From Paraspadella gotoi (lineage: Eukaryota > Chaetognatha), in contig CM119265.1 of the NCBI GenBank assembly GCA_051294375.1, positions 8,316,772 through 8,380,771 on the forward strand: a stretch of 64,000 nt of DNA. The letters run 5' to 3'. Position 1 is the stretch's first letter. Each line of letters starts with the position of its first letter. Below, piece by piece: positions 1 to 11,181 of the stretch. Below the pieces are notes generated by a model. It was not told the DNA's origin. It saw only the letters and a program-made list of their open reading frames with translations, and searched no databases. Position numbers and translations under genes: made by a program.

Positions 1-1
1 T

Positions 2-703
2 CAAGCTGAGAAGTTAATAGAAAAATCGCTTAGTCGGACTCCTTCGATTTGTTCAGATCTGCTAAAACATAACTCTCAGAGCGACAGTCCTGTCAAAAAA
101 ACAAAAGGAACTAGTAAGATTAGCCAACATTACTCGTTCTTCCTGAAAGGTTCCAGCACAACTTCACCAGGAAAAAAGCAAGGATTTATTCTCAGGAGAT
201 ACTCGTCACAAAAAAGTAAACGATCGAAAGATAATGAGTTCAAAACTGAAAACAGCGATTTACATTTGCGAACCGAAGAGAAAATGCTGCCCGCAAGATC
301 TTTCACATCATCAGTAGTTCATCAACTCACCAACAGTTGTGGCATCGAGGAACTAGACCAATCACCATCTTTACCGAACATAAGCGTCCAGAATCCGGCA
401 CAAATCAAACTCGAATACCCTCCAACTCAGGAACATATTAACCCGAAGTCTTCAAATTCTCACATTGAAACTTCCAATAGTCAAATTGAAATCGATGATT
501 TGAAACACGTAGCTATCATTCACAATCTTACGACAAGTGAAGAAGATAGTCGAAACCTAGCAAGCCATTTTCAATGTGCTGCAAGCATTAACGATCCTAG
601 CAATCTCGTGATAGGCTCTGAAAAGAGCTCGAATCTTAAGAAAGAATCTGATTCTGCAGCGGTGAACTTTTCTCAGTCGGAAAACAGTGATAATGGACAA
701 TGA
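2..703 (+). CDS. 3' end of an unidentified gene (partial)
   Basis: The frame is open from base 2 to a TGA at 701-703, so this is the last part of a terminal exon whose gene starts upstream of the window. The 233 visible residues are hydrophilic and rich in Ser, Lys, Asn and Glu, with no folded domain that I recognise. Near residues 35-50 the sequence TSKISQHYSFFL resembles the PCNA-binding (PIP-box) motifs found in tails of DNA repair proteins, but the spacing is not canonical. An AATAAA follows at 765-770, which supports a real 3' end. The family is unknown; a disordered tail of a DNA-metabolism protein is only a guess. Confidence 0.6.
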   Translation, partial: QAEKLIEKSLSRTPSICSDLLKHNSQSDSPVKKTKGTSKISQHYSFFLKGSSTTSPGKKQGFILRRYSSQKSKRSKDNEFKTENSDLHLRTEEKMLPARSFTSSVVHQLTNSCGIEELDQSPSLPNISVQNPAQIKLEYPPTQEHINPKSSNSHIETSNSQIEIDDLKHVAIIHNLTTSEEDSRNLASHFQCAASINDPSNLVIGSEKSSNLKKESDSAAVNFSQSENSDNGQ

Positions 704-764
704 AATTAAGTAAATGTTTCTCCTGATACTATGTCGACAAATGTGATGGACAACAATCAAGATC

Positions 765-770
765 AATAAA
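765..770 (+). terminator. Poly(A) signal of the partial plus-strand gene
   Basis: A canonical AATAAA lies about 60 bases after the stop codon of the frame ending at 703. Confidence 0.5.
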
Positions 771-1734
771 ATCTCTTCGTTTTTGCAGCTCTTGCCTATT
801 CAACTACTTTTCAAATAATGTTAACTTTTTTATAGCTCAAATCGGTGATTGGGAGCTATTTTAATGATGTTCAGATTCAAACTAAACTAGTAATATTATA
901 AATTCATTTTTTTAAAGATTTAATCGTTTATCACAGTTATACCTGCTTTGCATCAAAAATGAATAAATTGCAATAAAAAAAATCAAAAATCCATATCTCA
1001 GTATTCATATACAATTTACATACATTCATAAATCAAGGCTTCACTAGTTTCAATGCTCACTTTTTCGTTATTGTCATAGCGTTCTTTCAAAAGCATCGCA
1101 AATTGTTAAAATTTTAACTTAAGTCTTAAATAACAATAGTTTAGATAAAAAAAGATCGTACTTTCATCAAAAGTGCAATACAAAATTATTTTGATACCCT
1201 AAAGTTTACGTTTTTTATAAAAAAAAAAGATGTAGCCCTGTGTAACGAATCTAAGCCTTCTATGCATTCATTAGTAGCCTAAAAAGCTTATAAATGAAAA
1301 TAAGGACTTAGATCATACTTAATACAAGGGCTTTTATGATGGCATTTACATTATAACTAGGCTTTAATTAATATCAGTATATGGGCATTAATGTAGGCTT
1401 ACTATATTCAAGCTTTGAAACCATTCAACCTTGCATTTAGTAATGAAACTTCTAGTATTGTTGTTATTGCTTTGTATGTAATTTTTTTAATACGCTTTGC
1501 TTCAATTTTACAATTTACATAAATGGTCATTCATTAGATTTAGTCTTTGGTGCTAAAAAAAAATTAAAAAAAGCTGCTAAAGTTTTATTTTCTTATATGA
1601 ACTCCGCATGTTTAGTGTTATAGGCCTGGTCATAGTCAAGAATGAAAGAAATCTTGGCTGAACGGAATTTGAGTGGCTAATCCAACTGAATCCGCATTTA
1701 GTTAAATATACAATATATATAAGTTCAAAATTTC

Positions 1735-1860
1735 ATTAATAGCATTATTTAAAACAAAATCTATTTAAAACTAGGGCAGAAAGTATCTTTTAACCTTGTG
1801 TTGTATAGATGCTTCCTGTATTTCCAGAAGACAACACTAACATCCCTCTCCCCATTACAT
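1735..1860 (+). repeat. Dispersed repeat, copy 1 (partner at 13955-14085)
   Basis: The core AACCTTGTGTTGTATAGATG followed by a CCAGAAGACAA block and a CATCCCTCTCCC block matches the reverse complement of 13955-14012 with few differences. The similarity continues more weakly into the AT-rich flank (GGCAGAAAGTA against GGCAGGAAGTA). It is probably a short interspersed element. No coding sequence or clear target duplication is visible. Confidence 0.6.
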
Positions 1861-2493
1861 TATAAAAGAATATACTTTATATAAAAAATATAATTAATTC
1901 CAATATATATTGAAATATATTAAATTTTTAAATTTTAATAAATAAATAATTAATTTTCTACCTCAAACATTTAACGCAACGAAAACAAGAAAAAAAAATC
2001 TAATAAAGTAAAAGGAGTAATCTTGCAATTTTTCATAGAATTGGGTAGCGGTGTTTACGTTACAAGCTCGAATGAGGAAGGTAAAAAGGAAGATGAAAAA
2101 AGGAGCAGCTTTAAGGTTACCAGGAAGAAAAAAATATTTTGAACCAAGAATGAAAGAAACGCGCGATATGATTGAACGCTGGATAGGGCGTCCGAGTTGT
2201 TTCTCTCCGTATGTCTACCGAAAAGTTTAAAAAAGTTATAGCAAACTTGTTTATATTTTCTTTTTAATTATAATATCTGACGATTGGAAAATGAATATTC
2301 TTGAAATATTCGATAGATACGCTAAGATTTATAATAATATCTTCTTTTGGAGAAACCTGTCTGTCTTTCTGTGGTCGTTTTTAAAAAAAAAGTCATGAAG
2401 ATTATTATTAATTTCAAAGTTTGTAATAGAAACTTTGCCAAAAAGACCAAAACACAAACGGCAACTTTCAAAAGTTATAAAAGAACATTAAGT

Positions 2494-5400
2494 TTAGGCG
2501 TTTGCTGAGCAAGTTCCGTCCGTTTCGCTTGCTTTCAATTCAGCCAAGCGAGTCTCCCTTGCGCCAAGTATTTGATTTAAACTTTTTTGAACTTCATTCC
2601 CGTAAATCGAGCGTAAGTCATGAAACGCCCTACTCTCCTGAGAAGGTACCAGCAATTTCTGCGCCTTATGGAGAGCCTCTTCGTGTGCTGTAAGATTCAA
2701 AAGAAATGTTCTCAGCGCTTCCTCTGACGGGTCCTGCTTGAGAGACCCGAAGGCCCTTAGTAAGGCGCCGAGCGGTTCCTCGAAACTCCGATTCAAAGCG
2801 GCTTGGAACCCGTCATACTCTGTCTCGAAGTGTTCGAAGACGTCGTAAACGAAACGATCTTGAACCTGAAAGAGTTCCGTGAATCGAGAGAGTTCCTCTT
2901 CGGCGAGACGCAATCGCGTCTCGAGCGCGCCTCTTTCGACGTCGCGCGCGTTGACGAAAGCGCGCGCGATCGAGGAAACCTCCGACCAGCGGGATTTAAC
3001 GACGGCTTTTCGGGGGAGTTGAGAGAGAAAGACTTCAGCATCAAGGGAGCGAGGGATGGAGGGCGATGGCTGCGATTGTTCGGATAGGGGAACGAGAAAG
3101 GACAAAGATAGAAGCTCAGTTCCGAGATCTTTGAGAATTTTTTTCGTTGTCTCTGTATCATTCCTGAAAATTGAATTTGAAACTATGCTAATTTCGAAAT
3201 TTAATACAGTGAAAAAAATATTGGTCTTTTCACCTTAGCGACTCAAACTCATGATCAGAGGCAAGGACGGGAACGACGGTGGACGACTTTCGGTTAGAGA
3301 TGGAAGGAAAGACCGACAAACGAGTCGCCAAGGCGGTCACAGTAGAATAGCAAGCCGCTACTTGAGATTCTAATGCCGAAACTTTCTGCAAAATACACAA
3401 TTTATAAAAGTATTGTTATAAGTAGTTTACAACAATTATAATCTCTAAATAATTAAAGTAATTCGAATCAGACAAAAACAAAATCTATCCATAAATTATT
3501 AATTCACCTTTAGATTGTACATCGGCTCTTTCCCCACAAGCAAGTCCAACACCGAAAGGCCGTCTTGCGCGCAATATTCCTGTGGAACGATGATCTCTCG
3601 ACGGTCAAGCTCCAAGTCTCTTTCGAGATGACGGAACAGAGAGGATCGCGCTTTTTCAACTCCTTCCGTCAATCGAAAAAGTTGGGCGCGAGGAACCGAG
3701 ACGTGGGAAGAAGGAGCGTCGGTCGTCGCCAAAGTTTGACACTGTGACTTGAGTGCCTGAAACCAAACAACATTCAGCTACTATTATTTTGGTGCTAGTT
3801 TGGAGTATAGTTTATTACTCAAGGGAGTGGTCCTTTTATGCAATCTATGGTGGACTAAAATCCACCAACCGTTCATCAGCGGCCATTGGTGCCGGAGGCA
3901 AGTCATTCGCCTCCCAACCCAAAGGTCCGGGGTTCTAACCCGGTGGCCGCCTAGCAGTTAAGAGGGAAGGGGCGCTTAACCCGCCTGTAACACGGTGTTA
4001 CAGCCTGATCCGAAGCTCAGGGACTGCTTATATTGAACGGTTCTGTCACTAACATATAACAATATTAACAATAATTACTGTCTCTTCAAATTTAAACAAC
4101 TCACATGCTCTGGAAGATAAAAAACTAGACTGATAAGATCCTGCTACTATGTTAATAAAATGCAGGCCGTAACCCACCATAGTCTATGACATAGACTGCC
4201 GAAGTCAGGAGGCAAGATAGCTTATATAATATCATCAACGGAATAGACCTATCGACGGACTTGGTTGGCCTAATGATGTGATTGCTCGTCTTCTTCACGA
4301 ATCATCAGAAAGCCGACGAATCACAGACCTGACGTCAACCTTAGATTGACCAATGATGGACGGATGGATCGACAGTCGGGATTGCTAAGAGAACTGAGCA
4401 TTCTCCTCCATATCAAATCTCAAGAAAGAACTCTACAAATAATTATTTTTTTAATTATTGAACCGTTTAATATTGTCATCATCTTTGTCATCGTTACCTT
4501 TGTCAACACCTTAATCATTGTCCGTCGTTACCTTCACTTAATAATTAGTTATTATTTACCCTCTTTATTTGACTAAACGTCAACGATATACAGAAGGCGT
4601 CATATTATAAAATTTTGATGTTTTTTATGGCGACATCCACATACTATGTATAAATATGGGCTATGCGAAAATTGACAAATAAAAAAAATTTTTGTTATTT
4701 AAAAATGTTCACAGGTACAAGCGTGTTCATGATCTACTATTCGAATTTTGATTCTCCTTGATTTTAATATTTTTGCTAAGCTTTCAAATATTTATATATA
4801 TATATATATACAGTGGAGATCCTGATTATTATTATTAGTAAGAAAGTAAATAAAATCGCCGGCCGAATTCTTTAAAAATTCCAATGCCCGCTAAGAAATA
4901 TTTTGCTCCCTCTGTTCAAACGCCGGTCGCAAAACGTTACCTTATTTGGAAGTATTTTTAGAATTGTTTACTTTACAAATGTAAACCAAATTTTCTCTCT
5001 CTCGCCGTATAAAAATGAATGCCACTTTGTACAATTAGCCAATTCGATTCCATTCGCTTTTCTGATTTCAATAAATCGATTCATCTCATTTTGTTCGCCA
5101 TTTTTATCTCGACCACCTCCACTATACACATATATATATATGATTAATTCTTTCATTGGTTGTACCAATTTCATAATAACTCGCCACGTATCAAGAGAAT
5201 TCTTGCTTCTCCGCAATACACACATTCAAAGTATTTTCCGCTTCCCACAGAGTCGCCGATCTCTTGGTCATTCCGCGTTGAAGCAGCAGCAACTGGCGCT
5301 CCGTTTGAAACAGTTGAGCCTTGAGTAGGTTAACCCGTCTGTGAATTTTTTATTTTTCAGCGATGGATTTCGAAAGATATTCATTCTAAAAGAATTCAGA

Positions 5401-5698
5401 TAGTACCCGACCTTCCTTCGTAGCTCTCACGCTGTTGCTCAGTCAACAACTGCTTCAACAACGTCTTTGTTTCTTTCAATTCTTGCCGCAAACTTTGATT
5501 TTCGCGACGCAAATCTTCGATAGAGATTAGGGGTGGCAGAGAGTTTGAAGAAAGTGGCTGAAAATAAGAGGAAAGTTGGGTGAGGATAACTTTTACACCA
5601 GCAAATGATGACATTGATGATACCTCTCGACCACGATCGCCAGGGGCACTGTTGATTCGCGAACCAGAGCGAAGAGGTAACGGTAGTTTGGAATTCAT
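2494..5698 (-). CDS. Unidentified coiled-coil protein, 468 aa
   Basis: Six exons on the minus strand: 5698-5624, 5557-5412, 5338-5224, 3756-3508, 3385-3234 and 3163-2494; the sum is 1407 bases, 469 codons with stop. All junctions are GT-AG. The start is the first ATG, giving MNSKLPLPLRSGSR. Residues about 35-110 are heptad-rich (LRRENQSLRQELKETKTLL), and the last exon (about 220 residues) is helical and rich in Leu, Glu and Arg, ending TDGTCSANA. No enzyme motif, membrane segment or signal peptide is seen. A structural, possibly centrosomal or ciliary, coiled-coil protein is likely, but I cannot name the family. The 1.5 kb intron 3757-5223 carries a tRNA-like repeat. The exon ending at 5224 has the least certain donor site. 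Confidence 0.7.
3806..4245 (+). repeat. SINE-like repeat with a tRNA-like head, in an intron
   Basis: The left end (AAGGGAGTGGTCCTTTTATG) and right end (GTCAGGAGGCAAGATAGCTTAT) resemble, in reverse complement, the two ends of 15430-15606, so both belong to one dispersed family; the copy here is longer. The middle contains the tRNA-like fold at 3879-3950 and then an unrelated body with a 7-base hairpin (GTAACAC/GTGTTAC). It sits in the long intron of the 2494-5698 gene. Confidence 0.45.
3879..3950 (+). other. tRNA-like cloverleaf (SINE head or pseudo-tRNA)
   Basis: The 72-base segment begins GCGGCCA and ends TGGCCGC, a perfect 7-base acceptor-like stem. Immediately inside lies a perfect 5-base stem CCGGG/CCCGG with the 7-base loop GTTCTAA, like a T arm with a B-box-like GGTTCTAACCC. 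An A-box-like TGGTGCCGGAGG follows the 5' strand. The D and anticodon arms do not fold canonically and U33 is missing, so a working tRNA is unlikely; a tRNA-derived Pol III element is the better reading. Confidence 0.4.
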
Positions 5699-6182
5699 AA
5701 TTCTGTGATAAAAAAATAAAATAATTAATGATTATGTTTAATTAAACAAATTTAGATATAATATAGCGTCCGGCACAAAAATTTAGTGTTTTCTTTATGG
5801 CTTCCATGAATGGATTTAAACCTTTATCAGACCCCTACAAACGTTAATTGATCATTGATTGCCAATTTGATTGGTAATTTTTGTTTCTGCTCTTCTTTTC
5901 TGAGCCACATTTTTGAACAAAAATTTTAAGGCTGCATCTTCTTTTTGACAATTTTAAGCAATACATGGCCTTGGTGGCGTAAAAACTATGTCATAACCAT
6001 TTTTTCCCTCAAAGATGAAATAATAATGACTTTTTTCTTAATTATAATTTAAAATGCTTTTATAAATAAAAATCTAAAATAATTTCAGCTTTTTACTTAA
6101 AAGTGTGGCGCAAAAAGTCCTAAAATGGCGCTACGCCACGCCACGTTTGGTCTCCGTAAGAAACATACCAGTTTTAGGAATG

Positions 6183-6664
6183 CTAGGATACGAGAATGAC
6201 GGGAAGCATGTCTTTGTCGTCGAATGTCCCTTGAATCTTTTCTTGATTTGGGTTGAATACAGAATAGGCGCTTAGTTCTCCTGAAGCGAAAGAGATATCA
6301 TAGAGAGAAAAAGAACACAATTTTTACTTAAAAGTATAAACGTAAAATATACCTGGAAGTTTGATTTTGTTTCGCGTGTTTTTAAAAATAGCAATTATTC
6401 CTGAAATGGTCAAGTAAACGAGCCCAAACTCAAGTAGAATAAATATAATTAAGCCAACGGTCCAAAAGATAAAGATAAGTATCTGTAAACATCACATATT
6501 TAATTAAAATCCTTATCCATTTAAAAAATTCATTTTTAAGAATTGGCACGCACCTTGTGTAACCACGGATCGTTGAACAAGGAGTGCGCTTCCTGCGAAT
6601 CGCGCTCAAAATCCAAATAAAAAGGAGATTTATTTGGGACGATCTTATTTAAATCCTGACTCAT
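6183..6664 (-). CDS. SAYSD1: SAYSvFN-domain protein, three-exon copy (SAYSD1-like)
   Basis: Exons 6664-6554, 6482-6353 and 6280-6183 sum to 339 bases (112 aa). The protein starts MSQDLNKIVPNKSPF, has one hydrophobic stretch from about residue 38 (ILIFIFWTVGLIIFILLEFG), and then the family signature LSAYSVFNPN followed by I-x-GT, near the C terminus. SAYSD1 proteins are small ER membrane proteins that bind the translocon and UFM1-modified ribosomes and help clear stalled nascent chains; that role is inferred from the family. The stop lies at 6183-6185. Only 119 bases separate its start from the paralogue at 6784-7056. Confidence 0.85.
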
Positions 6665-6783
6665 ATTTCAGTCAAGTTTTATTGTTCATCACTTAGAAAA
6701 GAGGGTTGGATGTAGAGATGAATATCACAGAGGTTACTGACTAGTTTTGCTATTCTTAATTCTAGTTTTTTTTTCGAAGTTTC

Positions 6784-7056
6784 TTAGCTGACTCCAAAAC
6801 GCATACTCTGTATCATGTTATCGGCATTTGAAGTTCCATCAATCTCTTCGAAGTTGGGGTTAAAAACCGAATAGGCGCTCAGTGGGCGCGGTTCTGAGGA
6901 ATCGGCGCGGGAAGAGGCGCGGGTGCTGTAGAATATGGCGACGATGGCCGAGACGATGAGGAAGACGACGCCAAAACCTAGCTCGACAAAGATGGCGAGG
7001 ACGCAGCACCAGAGGCCGACGCGGACGAACAGGCGGATCCCATCAACAGTCAGCAT
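6784..7056 (-). CDS. SAYSD1: SAYSvFN-domain protein, intronless paralogue
   Basis: A single 273-base frame encodes 90 residues. A hydrophobic segment (about residues 13-42, including ELGFGVVFLIVSAIVAIFY) is followed by PLSAYSVFNPNFEEIDGT, the SAYSvFN signature. It aligns with the neighbouring gene 6183-6664 over membrane segment and motif but lacks both of that gene's introns and its N-terminal exon. A tandem, perhaps RNA-mediated, duplicate is likely. An undetected upstream exon cannot be excluded, although the ATG has a reasonable position. NACA lies about 390 bases upstream on the same strand. Confidence 0.8.
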   Translation of the reverse strand: MLTVDGIRLFVRVGLWCCVLAIFVELGFGVVFLIVSAIVAIFYSTRASSRADSSEPRPLSAYSVFNPNFEEIDGTSNADNMIQSMRFGVS

Positions 7057-7446
7057 CGTTCGAAAATAGAACTTGGGGGATGCGGTTGGCGCGTCTCTGG
7101 TTAAAGTTTTCTTTTTTTAAACGGCTTTGCCAAGTCCAAGCTTCTTTTTTTTTCAACTCTTGAAAAACGTCATGATAAAATTCAAATTAAACAAATTTCA
7201 ACAATTTTCTTATTTAACTCTTGCCCAAATTTTGCTAAGATCTAAAAAATTTTCATCCTGCGATGAAAAAAAAATCAACATTTTTCTTTTCTTTCACAAC
7301 GAGGCTCTCTTCTCTTCGTTTCAGCAGCAAACAACCCAAAACAAAAGTGACACGCAGAGAAAAAATAATGGGAAAAAGAGAGAAAAAAAGCCGAAGACGA
7401 CGACGATGATGATTGCTGGGATCGGAGAGGGTCGCCGGATACGGAA

Positions 7447-8395
<949 letters not shown>

Positions 8396-8591
8396 TTTGC
8401 TTCTTTCCTCCCGTTAGCTGCTAAACGACCAGAGAGCTTCAGAGAAAAATCTGCACAATAATAAAAATAAAAAGACAATACGAGAGTAGAATAATAAATA
8501 AGTAACGAAACATGACGAACAGAAGCGAATAGTGGTATCAAAATATGAATAGATGGAAAGACGATGGAAGACTCTTGGAATCGCGCGGACG

Positions 8592-9176
8592 TCAAACAAA
8601 CAAGTTGGCCATTCGCTTAGACATCAATGCGTTGTAGTCTTTCTCCCTCTTATAAACTCTTGCCAGTTCGGTCTTTAGCGCCTTGTTTTCCGGCTCGCAT
8701 TCCAGGCCTCGCGCTAAGTCCGACCTCGATCGCGCCCACTCTCCCAACTCGGCCCATGCGCGAGCGCGTCGATAGAGGGCCTTCACGTTGACGGGGTCCA
8801 TTTCCAACGCCTTGGAGCAACAGTCAACGATGCGTTTCTCCCGCTTCGAGTCGGCGACGTTCTTTTGGAGGCAGGCGGCGATGTTCAAGTAAAGCGCGAC
8901 CTTGAGAAACTTGATCCGCGCGGAGAGCGATTCGTCGTGGGAAGGGGCGTCATCGTCGCCGGATGGTGGGCGGTCGGCGAGATCAATGTCTCCCGCTGCG
9001 GAAACTGTGAACTTGAGACTTTGGTGAAAAGATTTATGGGCTGCCCGGAAACGGTCGCACTGAAATAGATCAGCGCCATCGTTCTTGAGTCGAGACGCCG
9101 TTTCAAGTTTTTGTTCGGCGCTCATTTCGTTAATGAGAAGATACTCGAGATCGCCTTCGTTTTGTTCGCCCGCCAT
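8592..9176 (-). CDS. TPR-repeat protein, TTC9-like, 194 aa
   Basis: A single exon from ATG 9176 to a stop at 8592. Three TPR-like helical pairs follow: about residues 20-55 (MSAEQKLETASRLKNDGADL), 90-130 (LYLNIAACLQKN) and 130-165 (KALEMDPVNVKALYRRARAW, a strong TPR consensus). The C terminus YKREKDYNALMSKRMANLF resembles the end shared by TTC9 proteins and large FKBPs. There is no FKBP domain in front, so a TTC9-like co-chaperone is the best fit. Such TPR clusters bind EEVD tails of Hsp90/Hsp70. It is one of only three intronless genes in the window and ends 197 bases upstream of NACA. Confidence 0.75.
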   Translation of the reverse strand: MAGEQNEGDLEYLLINEMSAEQKLETASRLKNDGADLFQCDRFRAAHKSFHQSLKFTVSAAGDIDLADRPPSGDDDAPSHDESLSARIKFLKVALYLNIAACLQKNVADSKREKRIVDCCSKALEMDPVNVKALYRRARAWAELGEWARSRSDLARGLECEPENKALKTELARVYKREKDYNALMSKRMANLFV

Positions 9177-10008
9177 TTCAAGGGTTAAACAATTTTAAAA
9201 AGTTAATCTGAAAAAAGGAAAACAATTTTTAAAAGAGGGGCGACGATTGTTCGAAACTGCAACTGGAAGATGGCAACTTAAGCGATTTTGGCACGCGCTA
9301 TCTTTTTTTGAAAATAATTTATGCGAATACGAACAAACGGCATTTATGAATAAGGGAGGGTTGATATGGCAGCACCAAAAAAAAAAAAAAAAAAATGTAG
9401 GATAAAAAATGAGAAAATTTGAATCAAATAACTAAAAAAGCAACAAAGCTAAGAAAATAATAACAGCCAGAAATTATCCCAGGTCATTACTAGAATTATC
9501 AGGATAGAGTCGGGTCACAGCTTCACGATTAAATCTCGTTAATCACTCATAATAAGTGAAACTATCAAAGAACCTTGTCTTGTTGTGATTTGATTATATC
9601 AGTTATATCAGTTTGTTTCCCCGATTAGCCCATTCGAATTATTTTGTACGGATGCGTGCAGCAAAGGTGCGATGGAACAAAAAAAAAAAAAAAAAAAAAA
9701 GAAAACTGGGTACGCTGAGAATTTCAGGGAGTTTAAAAGGGTCAACGGAGATAGGCAATTGTTAACATAATTTGGTTTTTCCAAAAACCAAAAAATAAAA
9801 ACAAAAAATCGTCGCGACCAAACGTACTTCCACGAAATATTTGTACAAGGTACATTAGTGTTTTCTTTTTTACAATCTGCGTATGAAAAATATTCATGTT
9901 CAAAAAAATACTGTGAAAAAAATTCAATGTCTATAACAACTACGAAACAATATATGTATATTAACTTCCCCGAAAAGCCCTTATCTTTAACAACCTAAAC
10001 ATGGTCCG
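9177..10008. other. Intergenic DNA with poly(A) tracts
   Basis: This spacer lies between the TTC9-like gene and PGRMC. It is AT-rich with pure A runs at about 9376-9393 and 9680-9700. I see no coding region; part is likely the 3' UTR of PGRMC and the promoter of the TTC9-like gene. Confidence 0.6.
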
Positions 10009-10921
10009 TCAGTTTTTCTTTTTGTCGCCGACGGCTTCATCTTCGGTGTCACTGGCGTCGGAGTAATTGGCAGGCGACTCTCCCGGCGCTAACAAGCGGC
10101 CAACGATGGAGTACTTTTCGTGAAACTGTTTCTCCCATTCGCGCAACGAGTCCCATTCCGAAGGCGTGAGGTCGCTAAAACGAATCCGACGAACATGAAC
10201 CAAGGTGAATTCAAAACTTAATCGTGACTTTCTCAACGAACCCGAGATCGTCGTAGTCGTCACGAATGACCGAGTCCTCGACAGAGAACTTGGCTAGTCC
10301 CCTAGAAGCGTCCCTGCCGGCAAAGACGCCGTAAGGCCCGCCAGGACCGTAAAAGCTACGTCCGGTGGTGACGTCGAAAACGTTGCGATTCACCGCCATC
10401 AAGATCCTACCCTGTGTGTCGCCGGCTGAGAAAAAAACAAAAGAAAATTAGAAAAGGAAGAAATCCCAATTCAAAACAGCGTATTCCGGCTGCAGATTCT
10501 TAATTGGTTCGCCTCGACACGGTATCTTACAAATCTAAGATTCTAACAAATCCTGTTGCGCGACCCAAGCATTTCGATCCGCCTCCTCACCTCCATTCCC
10601 GTCGTAAGGCTTCAACTCCTCGATTCTGTAGTCGCGCTTCTTCATTGGAGGCAGCGAGGGTTGGCGCGGCTCCGGCGGCGTCGACGACTCCATCGAAGTG
10701 CGGATGATTTTGTAGAGGAGGATGAGACAAAACACGAGGAGGAAGATGTTCAGGTACGAACCGAAGAGCTCGTCGAGGAAATACGTTTCGGGCTTCTTAG
10801 TGAGTTCCTAGTGAGAAAGGCGAAGTTGAATCATCAGAGCCTACAACCCCCATTTCCCCCCCCCCCCGACTGTGCGAACTCGACCCACTTCGGGTACTCG
10901 AACTTCCTTTTCCGGTTCCAT
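10009..10921 (-). CDS. PGRMC1: Membrane-associated progesterone receptor component
   Basis: Exons 10921-10889, 10807-10591, 10425-10242 and 10174-10009 sum to 600 bases, 199 aa, close to human PGRMC1/2. After a short N terminus a membrane segment ([19 protein letters not shown]) is followed by a basic/proline linker and the cytochrome b5-like domain with [36 protein letters not shown] and YDDLGDLTPSEW. The tyrosine of FYGPGGPY, the axial haem ligand in PGRMC1, is kept. The tail SDASDTEDE resembles the acidic phosphosite tail of vertebrate PGRMCs. The protein is ER-anchored, binds haem and partners cytochromes P450. The first exon (33 bases) is the weakest part of the model. A run of 11 C/G bases lies in intron 1. 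Confidence 0.93.
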
Positions 10922-11181
10922 GTCGTGTCGATGTCAATCAGAAGAGGAAAAAAGGAAATAAAAACAAGTGCGGATCGAGGACGCGCTATTAGTCCGTTTC
11001 ATAGATAAAAAGAATAAAAAATCAGAAAGGCTAACTCATCCTGGCAACTTAACCCTGAAAACAAAACAATAAAAAGCCACAGCGGCAATGAAGGGCTCGA
11101 AAACGAGAAGGCCCTAATACAAAATTTCCAATTCGTAGCGACAGAAGGATTCTCCGTAATCGAGTTATTCTCCGTCAGTGA

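Larger units (their letters stand above)
704..2493. other. AT-rich intergenic DNA
   Basis: This is the spacer between the convergent plus-strand partial gene and the minus-strand coiled-coil gene. It is strongly AT-rich with many A and T runs, and no frame shows coding character. Around 1735-1860 it holds one copy of a dispersed repeat whose inverted partner lies at 13955-14085. The stretch 2040-2200 is less AT-rich and unexplained. Confidence 0.7.

Noticed and set aside
3879-3950. Functional tRNA gene
   Set aside because: Acceptor and T-arm-like stems are perfect, but the D and anticodon arms cannot fold normally and no anticodon loop with U33 exists.
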